Positions 30,752 to 37,131 of a stretch of DNA of 37,131 nucleotides are shown piece after piece. A program made the translations under genes and the position numbers. Under the pieces are notes generated by a model. The model was not told the DNA's origin. It did not search any database and saw only the letters and a list, made by a program, of their open reading frames with translations. Origin of the DNA: a virus; IMG/VR virus record IMGVR_UViG_3300042695_002043, positions 1 through 37,131 of that record; one strand, written 5' to 3'. Position 1 is the first letter of the stretch; each line of letters starts with the position of its first letter.

Positions 30752-32251
30752 CTAGGATGCCTCCAATTCGGTTTCGGTGTCTAGTGCTGGAGTTGCTGGG
30801 TTTGCGTCGATCGGTTCTGCGAGTGCATTTAACGCGGCGATTTGCTCGGGTGTGAACTTGCTCGGCACAGTACCCCAAACAACAGGCAACCCGGCTGCCT
30901 GCAACGCTTCGTTGTCTTTCGAGCGAATTCGAATCGTTTCCTCGGGTCGGCGGCCGTCGGCGGCGATTGCCTCGGAAAGTGCCAGGGTGCCGTTCTCGAT
31001 TTTGATGCGTTCGGCCATCGCATCCTTAAGAGAGTCGACCGGGGGAGGCTTGGGCCAGGTCCACGCCATTGGCAAATTGACGTTGGGAAATTCGAAGGCC
31101 AATTTTTCAAACTTCGTGACTCTGGGGGTTGGTCCCAACACTCCCGTGTACTGGGCGATCCGGATCAATCGGCGGATCATCGGAGTCAAAAAACGTCGCT
31201 CGATCTTGGCTTGAATTCGTTCGACGGCTTTGGCGTATCGGCTACCATCGAACCGTGCCGAACTCATGTTATGATTCGATGCGTCTTTTCGCAGAATCAT
31301 CCAAGGCATTTCAAAGACGTTGCCGATGTCGGTTTGTTTTTCCTTGCGGAACTCTTTGTAGGTCGCTGCGGGTTGGTTCGCTGCCACGCTGCCAGGCTTC
31401 CACCCAGGAGAAATGTACTTTTGGACGCGTCGCCGAACTGGCAAGTTCTTTTCCCTCGGCTCCATGTATTCCGCGTCGGGGTGGTCCGTGTAGAAAAACA
31501 CCGCGTGGTCGGCTGCGGCTCGGGCCGCGTCTTGCACCTGGTCGTCGTAGTCCCTCAAATCGGCGGCGGGTTGGAGGACGCTCGCAAACCCCGAGAAACC
31601 CCGCCTTTGGAACGCGAACCGGCGACGGTAGCAGTGGAGAACCAACTCGGCGGGCAATGTCTGCTTCGACATTGGGTTGGCCGGGTCATAGAGGTGAAAA
31701 TTGATCACGCGGCCATCGTCGTCGGTTTCGACGCCACTGTGTACGTTCTTGGAAACCTTGGTGGTGTCCAAGGCTTCGGGGCCAATGTCTAGGATTTTGT
31801 AGCTTGCGACACTGTTGCCAATGATTTCTCGGGAAAGGATTTCCCCGTAAATCATAAACTGGGCGACCCATCCATCGAGCAAATCGACCAATGACAAGTT
31901 GTCCTGAAACTCGCACTCCTTGGCCCATTCTTTTACCAGTGCTTCAACCTCTTCGTTGAACGCATGGTCGGCGGTCAAAACCTCGAGCGTTGGGCCTCGG
32001 GCGCTGACCACGTTGGTGTCTTGCGTTTCGATCGCTGAATCGAGAATCGAATTGTTGATCGATTCGTGCCGCACTCGGCGTTGGAGCTCGGGCAGGTCGA
32101 CAGCAAACTCGATGGCGGTGTTGTCGCTGGCATTTTGCCAATGGGCTTGGTTCAACCGATCGGTTTGAGCACCTTCCCAGTGTCGTTTGGTTTTTCGCTC
32201 GGGGGCGGCTGCCGATACGTCCCAGACGCCCCACGGTAATTGGTCGGCCAT
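30752..32251 (-). CDS. Portal protein, lambda gpB-like
   Basis: A 499-residue portal that forms the dodecamer at the capsid vertex. Start is ATG 32251 (MADQLPWGVWDVSAAAPERK), after AGGGGATAGC; a longer frame from 32410 would extend through the adaptor gene. Family signatures are AHWQNASDNTAIEFAVDLPE, then QRRVRHESINNSILDSAIET, WVAQFMIYGEILSREIIGN and MILRKDASNHNMSSARFDGS, as in lambda-type portals. It overlaps nothing upstream but is followed closely by the protease-capsid gene. No anomalies are visible. Confidence 0.93.
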   Translation of the reverse strand: MADQLPWGVWDVSAAAPERKTKRHWEGAQTDRLNQAHWQNASDNTAIEFAVDLPELQRRVRHESINNSILDSAIETQDTNVVSARGPTLEVLTADHAFNEEVEALVKEWAKECEFQDNLSLVDLLDGWVAQFMIYGEILSREIIGNSVASYKILDIGPEALDTTKVSKNVHSGVETDDDGRVINFHLYDPANPMSKQTLPAELVLHCYRRRFAFQRRGFSGFASVLQPAADLRDYDDQVQDAARAAADHAVFFYTDHPDAEYMEPREKNLPVRRRVQKYISPGWKPGSVAANQPAATYKEFRKEKQTDIGNVFEMPWMILRKDASNHNMSSARFDGSRYAKAVERIQAKIERRFLTPMIRRLIRIAQYTGVLGPTPRVTKFEKLAFEFPNVNLPMAWTWPKPPPVDSLKDAMAERIKIENGTLALSEAIAADGRRPEETIRIRSKDNEALQAAGLPVVWGTVPSKFTPEQIAALNALAEPIDANPATPALDTETELEAS

Positions 32252-32252
32252 G

Positions 32253-32519
32253 CTATCCCCTGCGGTATTCGATCGGAAGGTCTTGGCCGCCCTTGGCCCA
32301 TTGTCGCTTGCTGCACGTCTGGACAATCTGTTTGAGCGCCATCGTCGCCCCGACTCGATCAAAACGGATCTGGTCACCGCCATCGAATTGGGTATCGGGC
32401 GTGGTCGCAATGATCAACAACGCGGATTGGGCCAGCGTCGAGGCGGTTTGGTAGTTACCCGCCTCTAACGCGGCGATCGCTTGATCGGTTTTCGTCTGGA
32501 GGTCTGCTAGAGTGGCCAT
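32253..32519 (-). CDS. gpW-like head completion protein
   Basis: An 88-residue protein (MATLADLQTKTDQAIAALEA) just upstream of the portal, one base apart. In lambda the small gpW sits between terminase and portal and plugs the portal. This protein is of similar size, with two helices (NYQTASTLAQSALLIIATTP and VGATMALKQIVQTCSKRQW) and a short beta part in between, which fits. The assignment is from position and size; the sequence match is not certain. Terminase is not upstream here, so the order is a rearranged version of lambda. Confidence 0.6.
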   Translation of the reverse strand: MATLADLQTKTDQAIAALEAGNYQTASTLAQSALLIIATTPDTQFDGGDQIRFDRVGATMALKQIVQTCSKRQWAKGGQDLPIEYRRG

Positions 32520-32552
32520 GGTTCCGAGTCTACGGCCACGGCTGCCGCTGTC

Positions 32553-32858
32553 CTATTCGGTCGGCTCGGTGTCGCTCGGCTGGCCGGGTTTTGTCGCTTG
32601 GGCTGGCAACCGCTTCAATTCCCAGTGGCGGCATAGATCAAATGGGCCAGTTTTCACGCGTCGATCCGCCGCTACCGTGTTTGGATTCTCGGCCCAGCAT
32701 TCTCGGGAATAGACGTTGTACTGTGCCTGATCGCGAACTGGTGGAACGTGTTCCATGGCTTCGGCGTCGATCCAAAATTGGCAAGTGGCACACCGCCCCA
32801 GCATGCTTTCCAATTTGAGTTCTTTGTATCTCACAACCTTCAATGGTTTGTCGGTCAT
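32553..32858 (-). CDS. Small cysteine-rich protein, 101 aa
   Basis: A 101-residue protein (MTDKPLKVVRYKELKLESML) with CATCQFWID (C-x2-C, about residues 23-26) and, later, a CRHWE motif plus another cysteine, a possible zinc site. Its start is next to the stop of the ASCH-like gene. The C-terminus is acidic and proline-rich. Similar small C-x2-C proteins are common in phage early regions and are often of unknown role. It may be a small zinc-ribbon adaptor. Confidence 0.65.
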   Translation of the reverse strand: MTDKPLKVVRYKELKLESMLGRCATCQFWIDAEAMEHVPPVRDQAQYNVYSRECWAENPNTVAADRRVKTGPFDLCRHWELKRLPAQATKPGQPSDTEPTE

Positions 32859-33587
32859 TTACTTTTCCTCGATCTTTCGAAATTGAATCACCCACACCCA
32901 TGGGTTGGCAATCCACGACTCTACACCGTGAATCTGTTGCCAGATACCAGCAAACAACCCTCTCACTGTTGAATAACGGTTGTCGAACTTGCCAGCTTGC
33001 ATGTGTATTGGGACTGGAAGTTGCTCAAAACCGCTGCTTGTCCGTTCAGTGACGCGTTCCGGGCCCAATGGTTGGATTCCCTCCGCCACACAGTCGGCGT
33101 TGGTGATTTCGTGCAATCGCTCGAGGCGAATGTTCTCAATTTCCAGAACGATGCGGCAAGCCCATCTTGGCATGTGGATCGCTGGAACCATGCGGCGAAA
33201 TCCGCCTGCATAACCCTTCATTTGCTCCAATCGACCGTTGGATTCGTCGCTGACCACAAATGATTTGTGCCCGCAGTCTGCTGGGTAGTAAACATAGCAA
33301 CCATCGGACCAACATTTTTCACGCACCCACAAACGTTCGCCGGTCGTGCCGAAGCGGCACTTGTAGTTGTTCTCTTCGTCCTGAAACCCCCATCCGCAAT
33401 TGTTCCCGTCGGCGTCTTGGATTTCATAGGGGGCACGTTTGCGCAGTTCGTTGCCGTGCAAACTGTCGATGCAACGCGGTGGCTGAGGACTTACGATCCT
33501 CCGTGTTTCGGTCTTTCGACCTTCCAAAATGGCCCTGACCATGGGGCCGGAAAAAAGGATTGGCCTTTCGACGATTGCATTTTTCAT
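32859..33587 (-). CDS. ASCH-like phage protein, 242 aa
   Basis: A protein matching a widespread phage family with an ASCH-type (PUA-like) fold. Visible signatures are ILFSGPMVRAILEGRKTETR, then GERLWVREKCW, the PAIHMPRWACRIVLEIENI segment, RLERLHEITNADCVAEGIQP and the C-terminal NPWVWVIQFRKIEE. Family members are thought to bind RNA or modified nucleotides; their exact role in phages is unclear. It starts at ATG 33587 in a group of early-type genes between the HNH gene and the head genes. Confidence 0.86.
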   Translation of the reverse strand: MKNAIVERPILFSGPMVRAILEGRKTETRRIVSPQPPRCIDSLHGNELRKRAPYEIQDADGNNCGWGFQDEENNYKCRFGTTGERLWVREKCWSDGCYVYYPADCGHKSFVVSDESNGRLEQMKGYAGGFRRMVPAIHMPRWACRIVLEIENIRLERLHEITNADCVAEGIQPLGPERVTERTSSGFEQLPVPIHMQAGKFDNRYSTVRGLFAGIWQQIHGVESWIANPWVWVIQFRKIEEK

Positions 33588-33589
33588 TT

Positions 33590-33856
33590 CTATAGGTTCT
33601 CAAAAAACTTTCTATGGTTCGCCGCGATTTCATCTTGCCTTGCGATTACTTGCCCGACGGCCTCAATAAAGGCCTCACGCCGAATCGCTGCCATGTTTCC
33701 GTTTGGAAAACAAAGAATGTAGGTTTCGGGCTTTGGGTTGGGTTCGTCGTCGACTGGCCTGACTGGATAGTTTGATGTTGCAGTTATCCATTGGCTAAAA
33801 TTCATCGCGTACTTTTGTACTTCATCACGGTACATTTGTTCGGTAACTTTAGGCAT
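33590..33856 (-). CDS. Hypothetical protein, 88 aa
   Basis: Start at ATG 33856 (MPKVTEQMYRDEVQKYAMNF) with GGATTC-type purine-rich sequence upstream; the frame extends further but overlaps the HTH-zinc gene by more. It is mixed and acidic, with YPVRPVDDEPNPKPETYILC in the middle and IRREAFIEAVGQVIARQDEI as a C-terminal helix. No family is recognised. It overlaps the preceding gene by eight bases and lies two bases before the ASCH-like start. Confidence 0.62.
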   Translation of the reverse strand: MPKVTEQMYRDEVQKYAMNFSQWITATSNYPVRPVDDEPNPKPETYILCFPNGNMAAIRREAFIEAVGQVIARQDEIAANHRKFFENL

Positions 33857-34127
33857 TGCTTTGAATCCTTCGTGCTGCACAAATCAAACAGTTGTTGGTG
33901 TCGATCTTGTATCCACACCCTTTACATTTTCGAGGGTCTTTAAGTCGCTTGGCGTATTCGGCCCTGCGTGTAGGGTATCGCTCTCGGCACCGCTTCACGG
34001 TCGACACGCTGACCCCATACTGCTTGGCCAGTTGCGGGGCGGTCAAACTTGATCGACCGATCGCCTGTTGAGTAGCTTCGTCCAATCGCTTCAGCGCAAG
34101 GGTCATGTGTTTCTTTGGCACGCTCAC
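33849..34127 (-). CDS. HTH protein with zinc-type cysteines, 92 aa
   Basis: A 92-residue protein read from GTG 34127 (SVPKKHMTLALKRLDEAT). The HTH is SSLTAPQLAKQYGVSVSTVK then RCRERYPTRRAEYAKRL. The C-terminus has CKGCGYKIDTNNCLICAARR, a C-x2-C/C-x2-C zinc-ribbon pattern. It has exactly the same length and layout as the protein at 15044-15322, though the sequences are distant. It may be a phage transcription factor for the early or middle genes. It follows the second HNH gene. Confidence 0.75.
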   Translation of the reverse strand: MSVPKKHMTLALKRLDEATQQAIGRSSLTAPQLAKQYGVSVSTVKRCRERYPTRRAEYAKRLKDPRKCKGCGYKIDTNNCLICAARRIQSNA

Positions 34128-34131
34128 AATC

Positions 34132-34590
34132 TCAACGCTTGACCTTTCTTAAATGCCTTGCGGCGTCACGCCTGACGAACGGATTGGACTTTTTCCAGTC
34201 CGGTTTTTTAGGGCCCTCTGGGCCGTCGGGGTCGTGCCCAATAAAAAAATGGTGGGTTCGGCAAAGCGGAATTAGGTTTTCGGTCACCAACTCCAGGCCT
34301 GGGTTTTCGTGATAGGGCACGATGTGGTGGACGTTCATTTCCTCTACGGATCCACACGCCGCACAAGTCGGGTTGTGCCTCAGTACCGCAGCTCGCACCC
34401 GAGGCCAATCGGGAGACCTCGAACCGAACGTCATGTCGTCGGCGCTCTCGGCCAGTTGGTCCGGTGGCTCGGGCGGAATCCTCGTTGCCCAACGCTCAAT
34501 GGAAACTCCACCGAGCAACATCATGGCCAACCAACCACACACCTGAACGTGTGTTGACATGCGTTGACTATTGATCACTTTCATCTTCAC
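34132..34590 (-). CDS. HNH endonuclease
   Basis: A 152-residue HNH nuclease. The core is PTCAACGSVEEMNVHHIVPY (with C-x2-C and the HH), followed by ENPGLELVTENLIPLCRTHH, giving the N and final H of the motif and the second cysteine pair (C...H). HNH proteins near lambda-type terminases can help cut DNA in packaging. The start at ATG 34590 overlaps the preceding small membrane protein gene by 23 bases. The first 60 residues are unrelated to HNH and partly hydrophobic. Confidence 0.9.
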   Translation of the reverse strand: MKMKVINSQRMSTHVQVCGWLAMMLLGGVSIERWATRIPPEPPDQLAESADDMTFGSRSPDWPRVRAAVLRHNPTCAACGSVEEMNVHHIVPYHENPGLELVTENLIPLCRTHHFFIGHDPDGPEGPKKPDWKKSNPFVRRDAARHLRKVKR

Positions 34591-34708
34591 GGGCCTTTCC
34601 GAAAATCTTCGATCCGATAGTCAAGATTGAAACCAAGACGCCAACGCCGACGGCTAGGCCAGTGCAGAAACTGAAATAGCACGCTACCCAATACGAAAAC
34701 GAATTCAT
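34568..34708 (-). CDS. Small membrane protein, 46 aa
   Basis: A short gene starting at ATG 34708 (MNSFSYWVACYFSFCTGLAV), overlapping the stop of the initiator-like gene as ATGA, so translation is coupled. It has one long hydrophobic segment (about residues 6-37; CTGLAVGVGVLVSILTIGSK) and an acidic, charged end (GKAREDESDQ). The rest of the long minus-strand frame around it is only a shadow. Function unknown; small membrane proteins of this kind can be lysis inhibitors, holins or replication anchors. Confidence 0.65.
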   Translation of the reverse strand: MNSFSYWVACYFSFCTGLAVGVGVLVSILTIGSKIFGKAREDESDQ

Positions 34709-35709
34709 GTTTGCACCTTCTGCTTCTGGAAAAATCGATCCATTGCGGCGGCTGCCATGGCGTCGGCCTGGCTGTCTGAGATTGTTTCGCCGCGCCGTCG
34801 TGCGTCCAAAACGATTTGGCCGCGTACTGCTTCGAACTGTCGCTGCCGCTGGGCTGCCTCGACGGCGACGGCTCTGCGTGTCTCGGTTTGGGGGTTTGGC
34901 AACTCGACGCACCAAGCACCGGCCCGTATTCGATCCACCAACGCCCCTGGCCCGTCGAATAACGAACGATGGGTTTGAAACTGCCCGAGGATCTCCAACA
35001 CGTCTGCGGGGCTGTAACGGGCATCCTTGGCGGCCAGGATCGCGGCATGGCTGCGGGACACACCGGCACCCTCGAGCGCTTCGCGAACTTCTTCCCAAGG
35101 GTCCGTCGTCTTTTGGGTTTCCAATTTCAAATTTTCCGCCGCCGCCTCTCGGGGTGGCGGACTATTCGGATTAACGGAAAAGACGGAGCTATAGTATGGC
35201 CGTTTCGCGCCGGGGCCAGCGCCGGGGCCAGCGCCGGGGCCAGCGCCGGGGCCAGCGCCGGGGCCAGCGCCGGGGCCAGCGCCGGGGCTAGTAGCCAACG
35301 GGGTGGCCATGGCTTCGACGACTTGGACGGCTCGCATTTGGAGCTCGACGACGACGCCCACAACTAGGTTGCGATCGTCGACAAGCAGTTCCGTTTCGAC
35401 CAACCCGGCGGCTCGAAGACGTCGCACGGCTCGGCCAACGCTCTCGGCATTGCATTCACACCGCTCGGCCAGCTCGGCCCAGGTGCCCGACCAACGCAAC
35501 CCGGTCAACCCCTTGGCGCGTTGGCTTGGCGAATCGACGAAGACGGCTAGGGTTCCGGCTACGCGATGGAGGATCTCCCCAGGTCGTGCACCAATCGCGA
35601 CGGCTGCGGCTTCGAATGCTTTGGCACGCTGGGCCCTGATCGCCGTTTCGGCTGCGCGTTCGACCTCGGCGGATTCACCCCAATCAAATCGAAGTTGTTC
35701 GTGTGTCAT
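34705..35709 (-). CDS. Replication initiator-like protein with tandem repeat linker
   Basis: A 334-residue protein. The N-terminal 140 residues have a winged helix (about 71-125: GLRWSGTWAELAERCECNAE, then SVGRAVRRLRAAGLVETELL) as in phage O-type or RepA-type replication proteins. Residues about 141-168 are a PGAG repeat encoded by the seven 12-bp repeats. The C-terminal part (about 200-330) is helical (EEVREALEGAGVSRSHAAIL, SPADVLEILGQFQTHRSL) and may contact a helicase loader, as in DnaT-like domains. It begins at ATG 35709 and overlaps the small membrane gene at its end. A role as replication initiator or primosome protein is the best guess. Confidence 0.72.
   Translation of the reverse strand: MTHEQLRFDWGESAEVERAAETAIRAQRAKAFEAAAVAIGARPGEILHRVAGTLAVFVDSPSQRAKGLTGLRWSGTWAELAERCECNAESVGRAVRRLRAAGLVETELLVDDRNLVVGVVVELQMRAVQVVEAMATPLATSPGAGPGAGPGAGPGAGPGAGPGAGPGAKRPYYSSVFSVNPNSPPPREAAAENLKLETQKTTDPWEEVREALEGAGVSRSHAAILAAKDARYSPADVLEILGQFQTHRSLFDGPGALVDRIRAGAWCVELPNPQTETRRAVAVEAAQRQRQFEAVRGQIVLDARRRGETISDSQADAMAAAAMDRFFQKQKVQT
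35208..35291. repeat. Seven 12-bp tandem repeats, iteron-like
   Basis: The 12-base unit CGCCGGGGCCAG is repeated six times perfectly and a seventh time with one change (35208-35291). It lies inside the initiator-like gene, between its winged helix and its C-terminal domain. The frame is kept (four residues, PGAG). In lambda the origin iterons lie at the same place within gene O, so these may be binding sites for the encoded protein. A simple length-variable linker is the alternative. Confidence 0.85.
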
Positions 35710-36011
35710 CGTTGCCCCACTATCGCGTCAATGGATCGACGGGTTTCTAAGTAATACGCCAAAACTTCCCCAGCTTGGAGCATCAATTTTTCCGCACGCG
35801 TCAAAACGCGTACCCTGGCTAACTCTTCGTTTGGCAAGGCATTTTCTGCGAACCAATGTTTGGCTTCCTGTTCCTCCCAAATAGCAAATTCCAACCGAAT
35901 AGACTTGTTGGTTTTGTCTTGAATCCTAAAAACCTCTCGGCCATCGGATTCTTCGCCCAGGCAAGCAATTAGACTTAAAAGGTCATCGTTTGAAATATTT
36001 TTCGCTTTCAC
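35706..36011 (-). CDS. Hypothetical early protein, 101 aa
   Basis: Read from GTG 36011 because GGAGG lies seven bases upstream and the upstream gene ends two bases before it; a longer frame from 36035 is less likely. The protein is acidic and helical (KAKNISNDDLLSLIACLGEE; RVRVLTRAEKLMLQAGEVLA) with a beta strand core around REVFRIQDKTNKSIRLEFAI. No family is recognised. Its stop overlaps the initiator-like start, so the two are coupled; it may be an accessory replication protein. Confidence 0.65.
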   Translation of the reverse strand: MKAKNISNDDLLSLIACLGEESDGREVFRIQDKTNKSIRLEFAIWEEQEAKHWFAENALPNEELARVRVLTRAEKLMLQAGEVLAYYLETRRSIDAIVGQR

Positions 36012-36013
36012 GG

Positions 36014-36223
36014 TTAATCCTCCACCGGTAGACAATGAACACGAACGAACTTCTCAAACTCCATGCGTTGTAACGTGGCTCTCACCCCCACCTCCGGCAT
36101 TTGTGTGGTGACGACAAACCATTTCCCGGGTTGCTGGCGAATGAACGTATTGGGCGGACCGTTTGCATGTGCACCGCTGGTTACGTCGGGGTGACTGTAT
36201 TTCGATTGCTTGATTTCGATCAC
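36014..36223 (-). CDS. Hypothetical small protein, 69 aa
   Basis: A 69-residue protein read from GTG 36223 that overlaps the HNH stop as GTGA. It has a disordered start (MIEIKQSKYSHPDVTSGAHA) and a compact beta part (GKWFVVTTQMPEVGVRATLQ). It is unrecognised. Tightly spaced genes on both sides place it in the leftward early operon with the HNH and initiator-like genes. Confidence 0.6.
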   Translation of the reverse strand: MIEIKQSKYSHPDVTSGAHANGPPNTFIRQQPGKWFVVTTQMPEVGVRATLQRMEFEKFVRVHCLPVED

Positions 36224-36507
36224 TTCAAAACCTCCAGACGTTTCTTTACGATCCGTCGCAAAATCCTCATAGGTCGGTCATAGTCCAAGTGACAAGGTGC
36301 ACACGCGGCAACCAGGTTGTGTTCGTCGCAATCCTCGGGAGTGTGGTTTATGTGCGCCACGGTCAAGGTCCGTTTGTGTGTGTCGAATTTTTCGCCGGGC
36401 CGTCGGCATGGTTTGCCGCACACCTCGCACACCCAGTTGGAACGCTGCTTTATGCCAAACGCGATGGACTCCCAATCGGGCGGGTATCGGCGGCGATTCA
36501 TCGGCAT
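36220..36507 (-). CDS. HNH endonuclease, short form
   Basis: A 95-residue HNH nuclease. The motif is clear: WVCEVCGKPCRRPGEKFDTH, then LTVAHINHTPEDCDEHNLVA with the H and N, and ACAPCHLDYDRPM with the last C-x2-C and H. Two zinc-binding cysteine pairs flank the H-N-H. It starts at ATG 36507 after a short gap. Small HNH proteins of this kind often cooperate with lambda- or HK97-type terminases in cos cleavage, though here the gene is far from terL; a nicking role in replication or as a homing nuclease is also possible. Confidence 0.9.
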   Translation of the reverse strand: MPMNRRRYPPDWESIAFGIKQRSNWVCEVCGKPCRRPGEKFDTHKRTLTVAHINHTPEDCDEHNLVAACAPCHLDYDRPMRILRRIVKKRLEVLK

Positions 36508-36516
36508 GTTTGCGGG

Positions 36517-36861
36517 TTACTTTCGATCTTTGGCCCAAGAAACGTAAGCCTTTGCGTTCGTGACATTTTTCCCTGGTTCATTCTCCGTTCGGTGTATCCA
36601 ATTCGTAACGACAGTCCCTGTCACCAAAATACGCAGTCGGTCCGCCAAGGAAAACTTGGTCACTGATTGACCGAAAATACAACCCTTGAAATGCCTTGGG
36701 GCGTCAACGAAAGCGCAGTCAGCCAAACGACCTCGCAATCTTCCGGGTGATGTAGCAAAGCTTTGCGTTTGTTTATACAATCTGCCAATCATTTTTTCCC
36801 ATCGTGTTCGCGTATCAGGTGCGTCTTGTAGTTCGTATGTTTGTTGTTCTTCGCATTCCAT
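36517..36861 (-). CDS. Hypothetical protein, 114 aa
   Basis: Read from ATG 36861 (MECEEQQTYELQDAPDTRTR), which has AGGAGG about eight bases upstream. The open frame extends upstream through the structured non-coding segment, but that part is the translation of an RNA-like sequence and not protein. The protein is basic in the middle (GRLYKQTQSFATSPGRLRGR) with a beta-rich centre (VDAPRHFKGCIFGQSVTKFS; LRILVTGTVVTNWIHRTENE). It is unrecognised. It is the first gene after the non-coding segment in the leftward direction. Confidence 0.7.
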   Translation of the reverse strand: MECEEQQTYELQDAPDTRTRWEKMIGRLYKQTQSFATSPGRLRGRLADCAFVDAPRHFKGCIFGQSVTKFSLADRLRILVTGTVVTNWIHRTENEPGKNVTNAKAYVSWAKDRK

Positions 36862-36886
36862 GATTTTCAAGCCTCCTAGTAAGTTG

Positions 36887-37011
36887 AAAAAAGCCCCGGG
36901 AGGGATTCGAACCCTCGCCTTCCATGCCCACACTAGCTCAATGAGCCGAAGGCACGGCTGTTCCGCCGCAATAACTTCCTGGGCTAAAAGGACCGGGCAG
37001 GGTGTGCCTGC
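36887..37011 (-). ncRNA. Structured RNA candidate, 3' part with tRNA-like T arm
   Basis: Minus-strand continuation of the segment at 1-325. From 37011 to 36997 comes hairpin GCAGG-CACAC-CCTGC, then CCGGTCC (36996-36990), which closes a stem with 45-39. Stem GCCCA (36983-36979) with TGGGC (36930-36926) encloses two hairpins. The end is a perfect T-arm lookalike, GAGGG-TTCGAAT-CCCTC, followed by CCGGGGC and a T run (36893-36888). The T arm and partial acceptor recall a tRNA or tmRNA 3' end, but no normal anticodon arm can be folded. It may be the end of a structured RNA with a terminator, or a phage copy of a host tRNA 3' end used as attP. Confidence 0.5.
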
Positions 37012-37131
37012 ATTTCGACGCACCAAAGGCGCGAGACTTACTTAGTCGACCGGTCCTCGCCACACTTTGCGTTTCGCAGTGGCCTCGCGGTTTCGATTAA
37101 CGTGACTTCCACTCACGAGACCCCGAGGGGT
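37012..37131. repeat. Terminal direct repeat, right copy
   Basis: This is an exact copy of positions 1-120. It marks the assembly overlap of a circular or circularly permuted genome. Counting it once gives 37,011 bp. Confidence 0.93.

Noticed and set aside
30842-31792. A 316-codon plus-strand frame
   Set aside because: Antisense of the portal gene, which has clear family motifs on the other strand.
34709-35098. Upstream part of a 176-codon minus-strand frame (34568-35098)
   Set aside because: Only its last 46 codons (from 34708) make a plausible protein; the upstream part is an out-of-frame shadow of the initiator-like gene.
35208-35291. CRISPR array
   Set aside because: The units are 12 bp in direct tandem without spacers and lie in frame inside a gene.
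36887-36985. A complete canonical tRNA gene on the minus strand
   Set aside because: The T arm and most of the acceptor pair well, but the only anticodon-like hairpin has a six-base loop without U33, and the D arm is poor. It is listed as tRNA-like only.
36862-37026. N-terminal extension of the 114-aa protein through the RNA-like segment
   Set aside because: The extension translates the tRNA-like sequence (VRIPPGAFF is typical of such false reading), and a strong ribosome binding site sits before the ATG at 36861.

Overview
The window looks like one complete genome of a tailed, probably temperate siphovirus in circular form. The first 120 bases recur exactly as the last 120 (1-120 = 37012-37131), so the unique circle is 37,011 bp and the ends are an arbitrary cut. 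Evidence for a temperate siphovirus is a lambda gpA-like large terminase, a lambda-type portal, an HK97-type prohead protease fused to the major capsid protein, a tail tube protein, a tape measure, a set of tail-tip proteins and a tyrosine integrase with its full catalytic set. Host identity cannot be proved from sequence alone. The moderately high GC, LamG and collagen-like tail proteins, a cytoplasmic subtilisin and the absence of a recognisable peptidoglycan hydrolase would fit a planctomycete or similar environmental host, but this is inference.

Layout. A divergent control region (about 2518-2683) separates two transcription directions. Rightward (+) genes run from 2684 to 6098: a small helical protein, a small membrane protein, an excisionase-like HTH protein, the integrase, a candidate attP/repeat region, and three unrecognised cargo genes closed by a strong terminator at 6157-6192. 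Everything else is leftward (-). From 2517 it reads through small regulators, an attenuator-like terminator, a DUF1064 nuclease-like gene and a hypothetical gene into a roughly 440-nt non-coding segment that spans the ends of the window. It then re-enters at 36861 and runs down: HNH nuclease, small proteins, a replication-initiator-like protein with seven 12-bp repeats, a second HNH protein, an HTH-zinc protein, an ASCH-like protein, head genes (32.5-27.2 kb), tail fibre and tail genes (26.9-20.5 kb), subtilisin, a secreted protein, a holin-like protein, small and large terminase (18.0-15.4 kb), a second HTH-zinc protein, tape measure and tail tip (15.0-7.75 kb). Last come three small genes (7365-6318) with their own promoter and operator-like dyad, ending in a terminator that converges on the rightward one.

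How the parts work together. The early leftward genes probably control and start replication; the iteron-like repeats inside the initiator gene resemble the lambda O/ori arrangement. The head genes form a tightly overlapping operon punctuated by two strong terminators around the decoration-protein gene, probably to set dosage. The terminase genes lie unusually between the tail tube and tape-measure genes. The most interesting items are the highly structured RNA candidate across the junction, a possible protein-degrading lysis strategy built on the subtilisin, a possible amber read-through extension upstream of it, and the repeat-bearing initiator gene.
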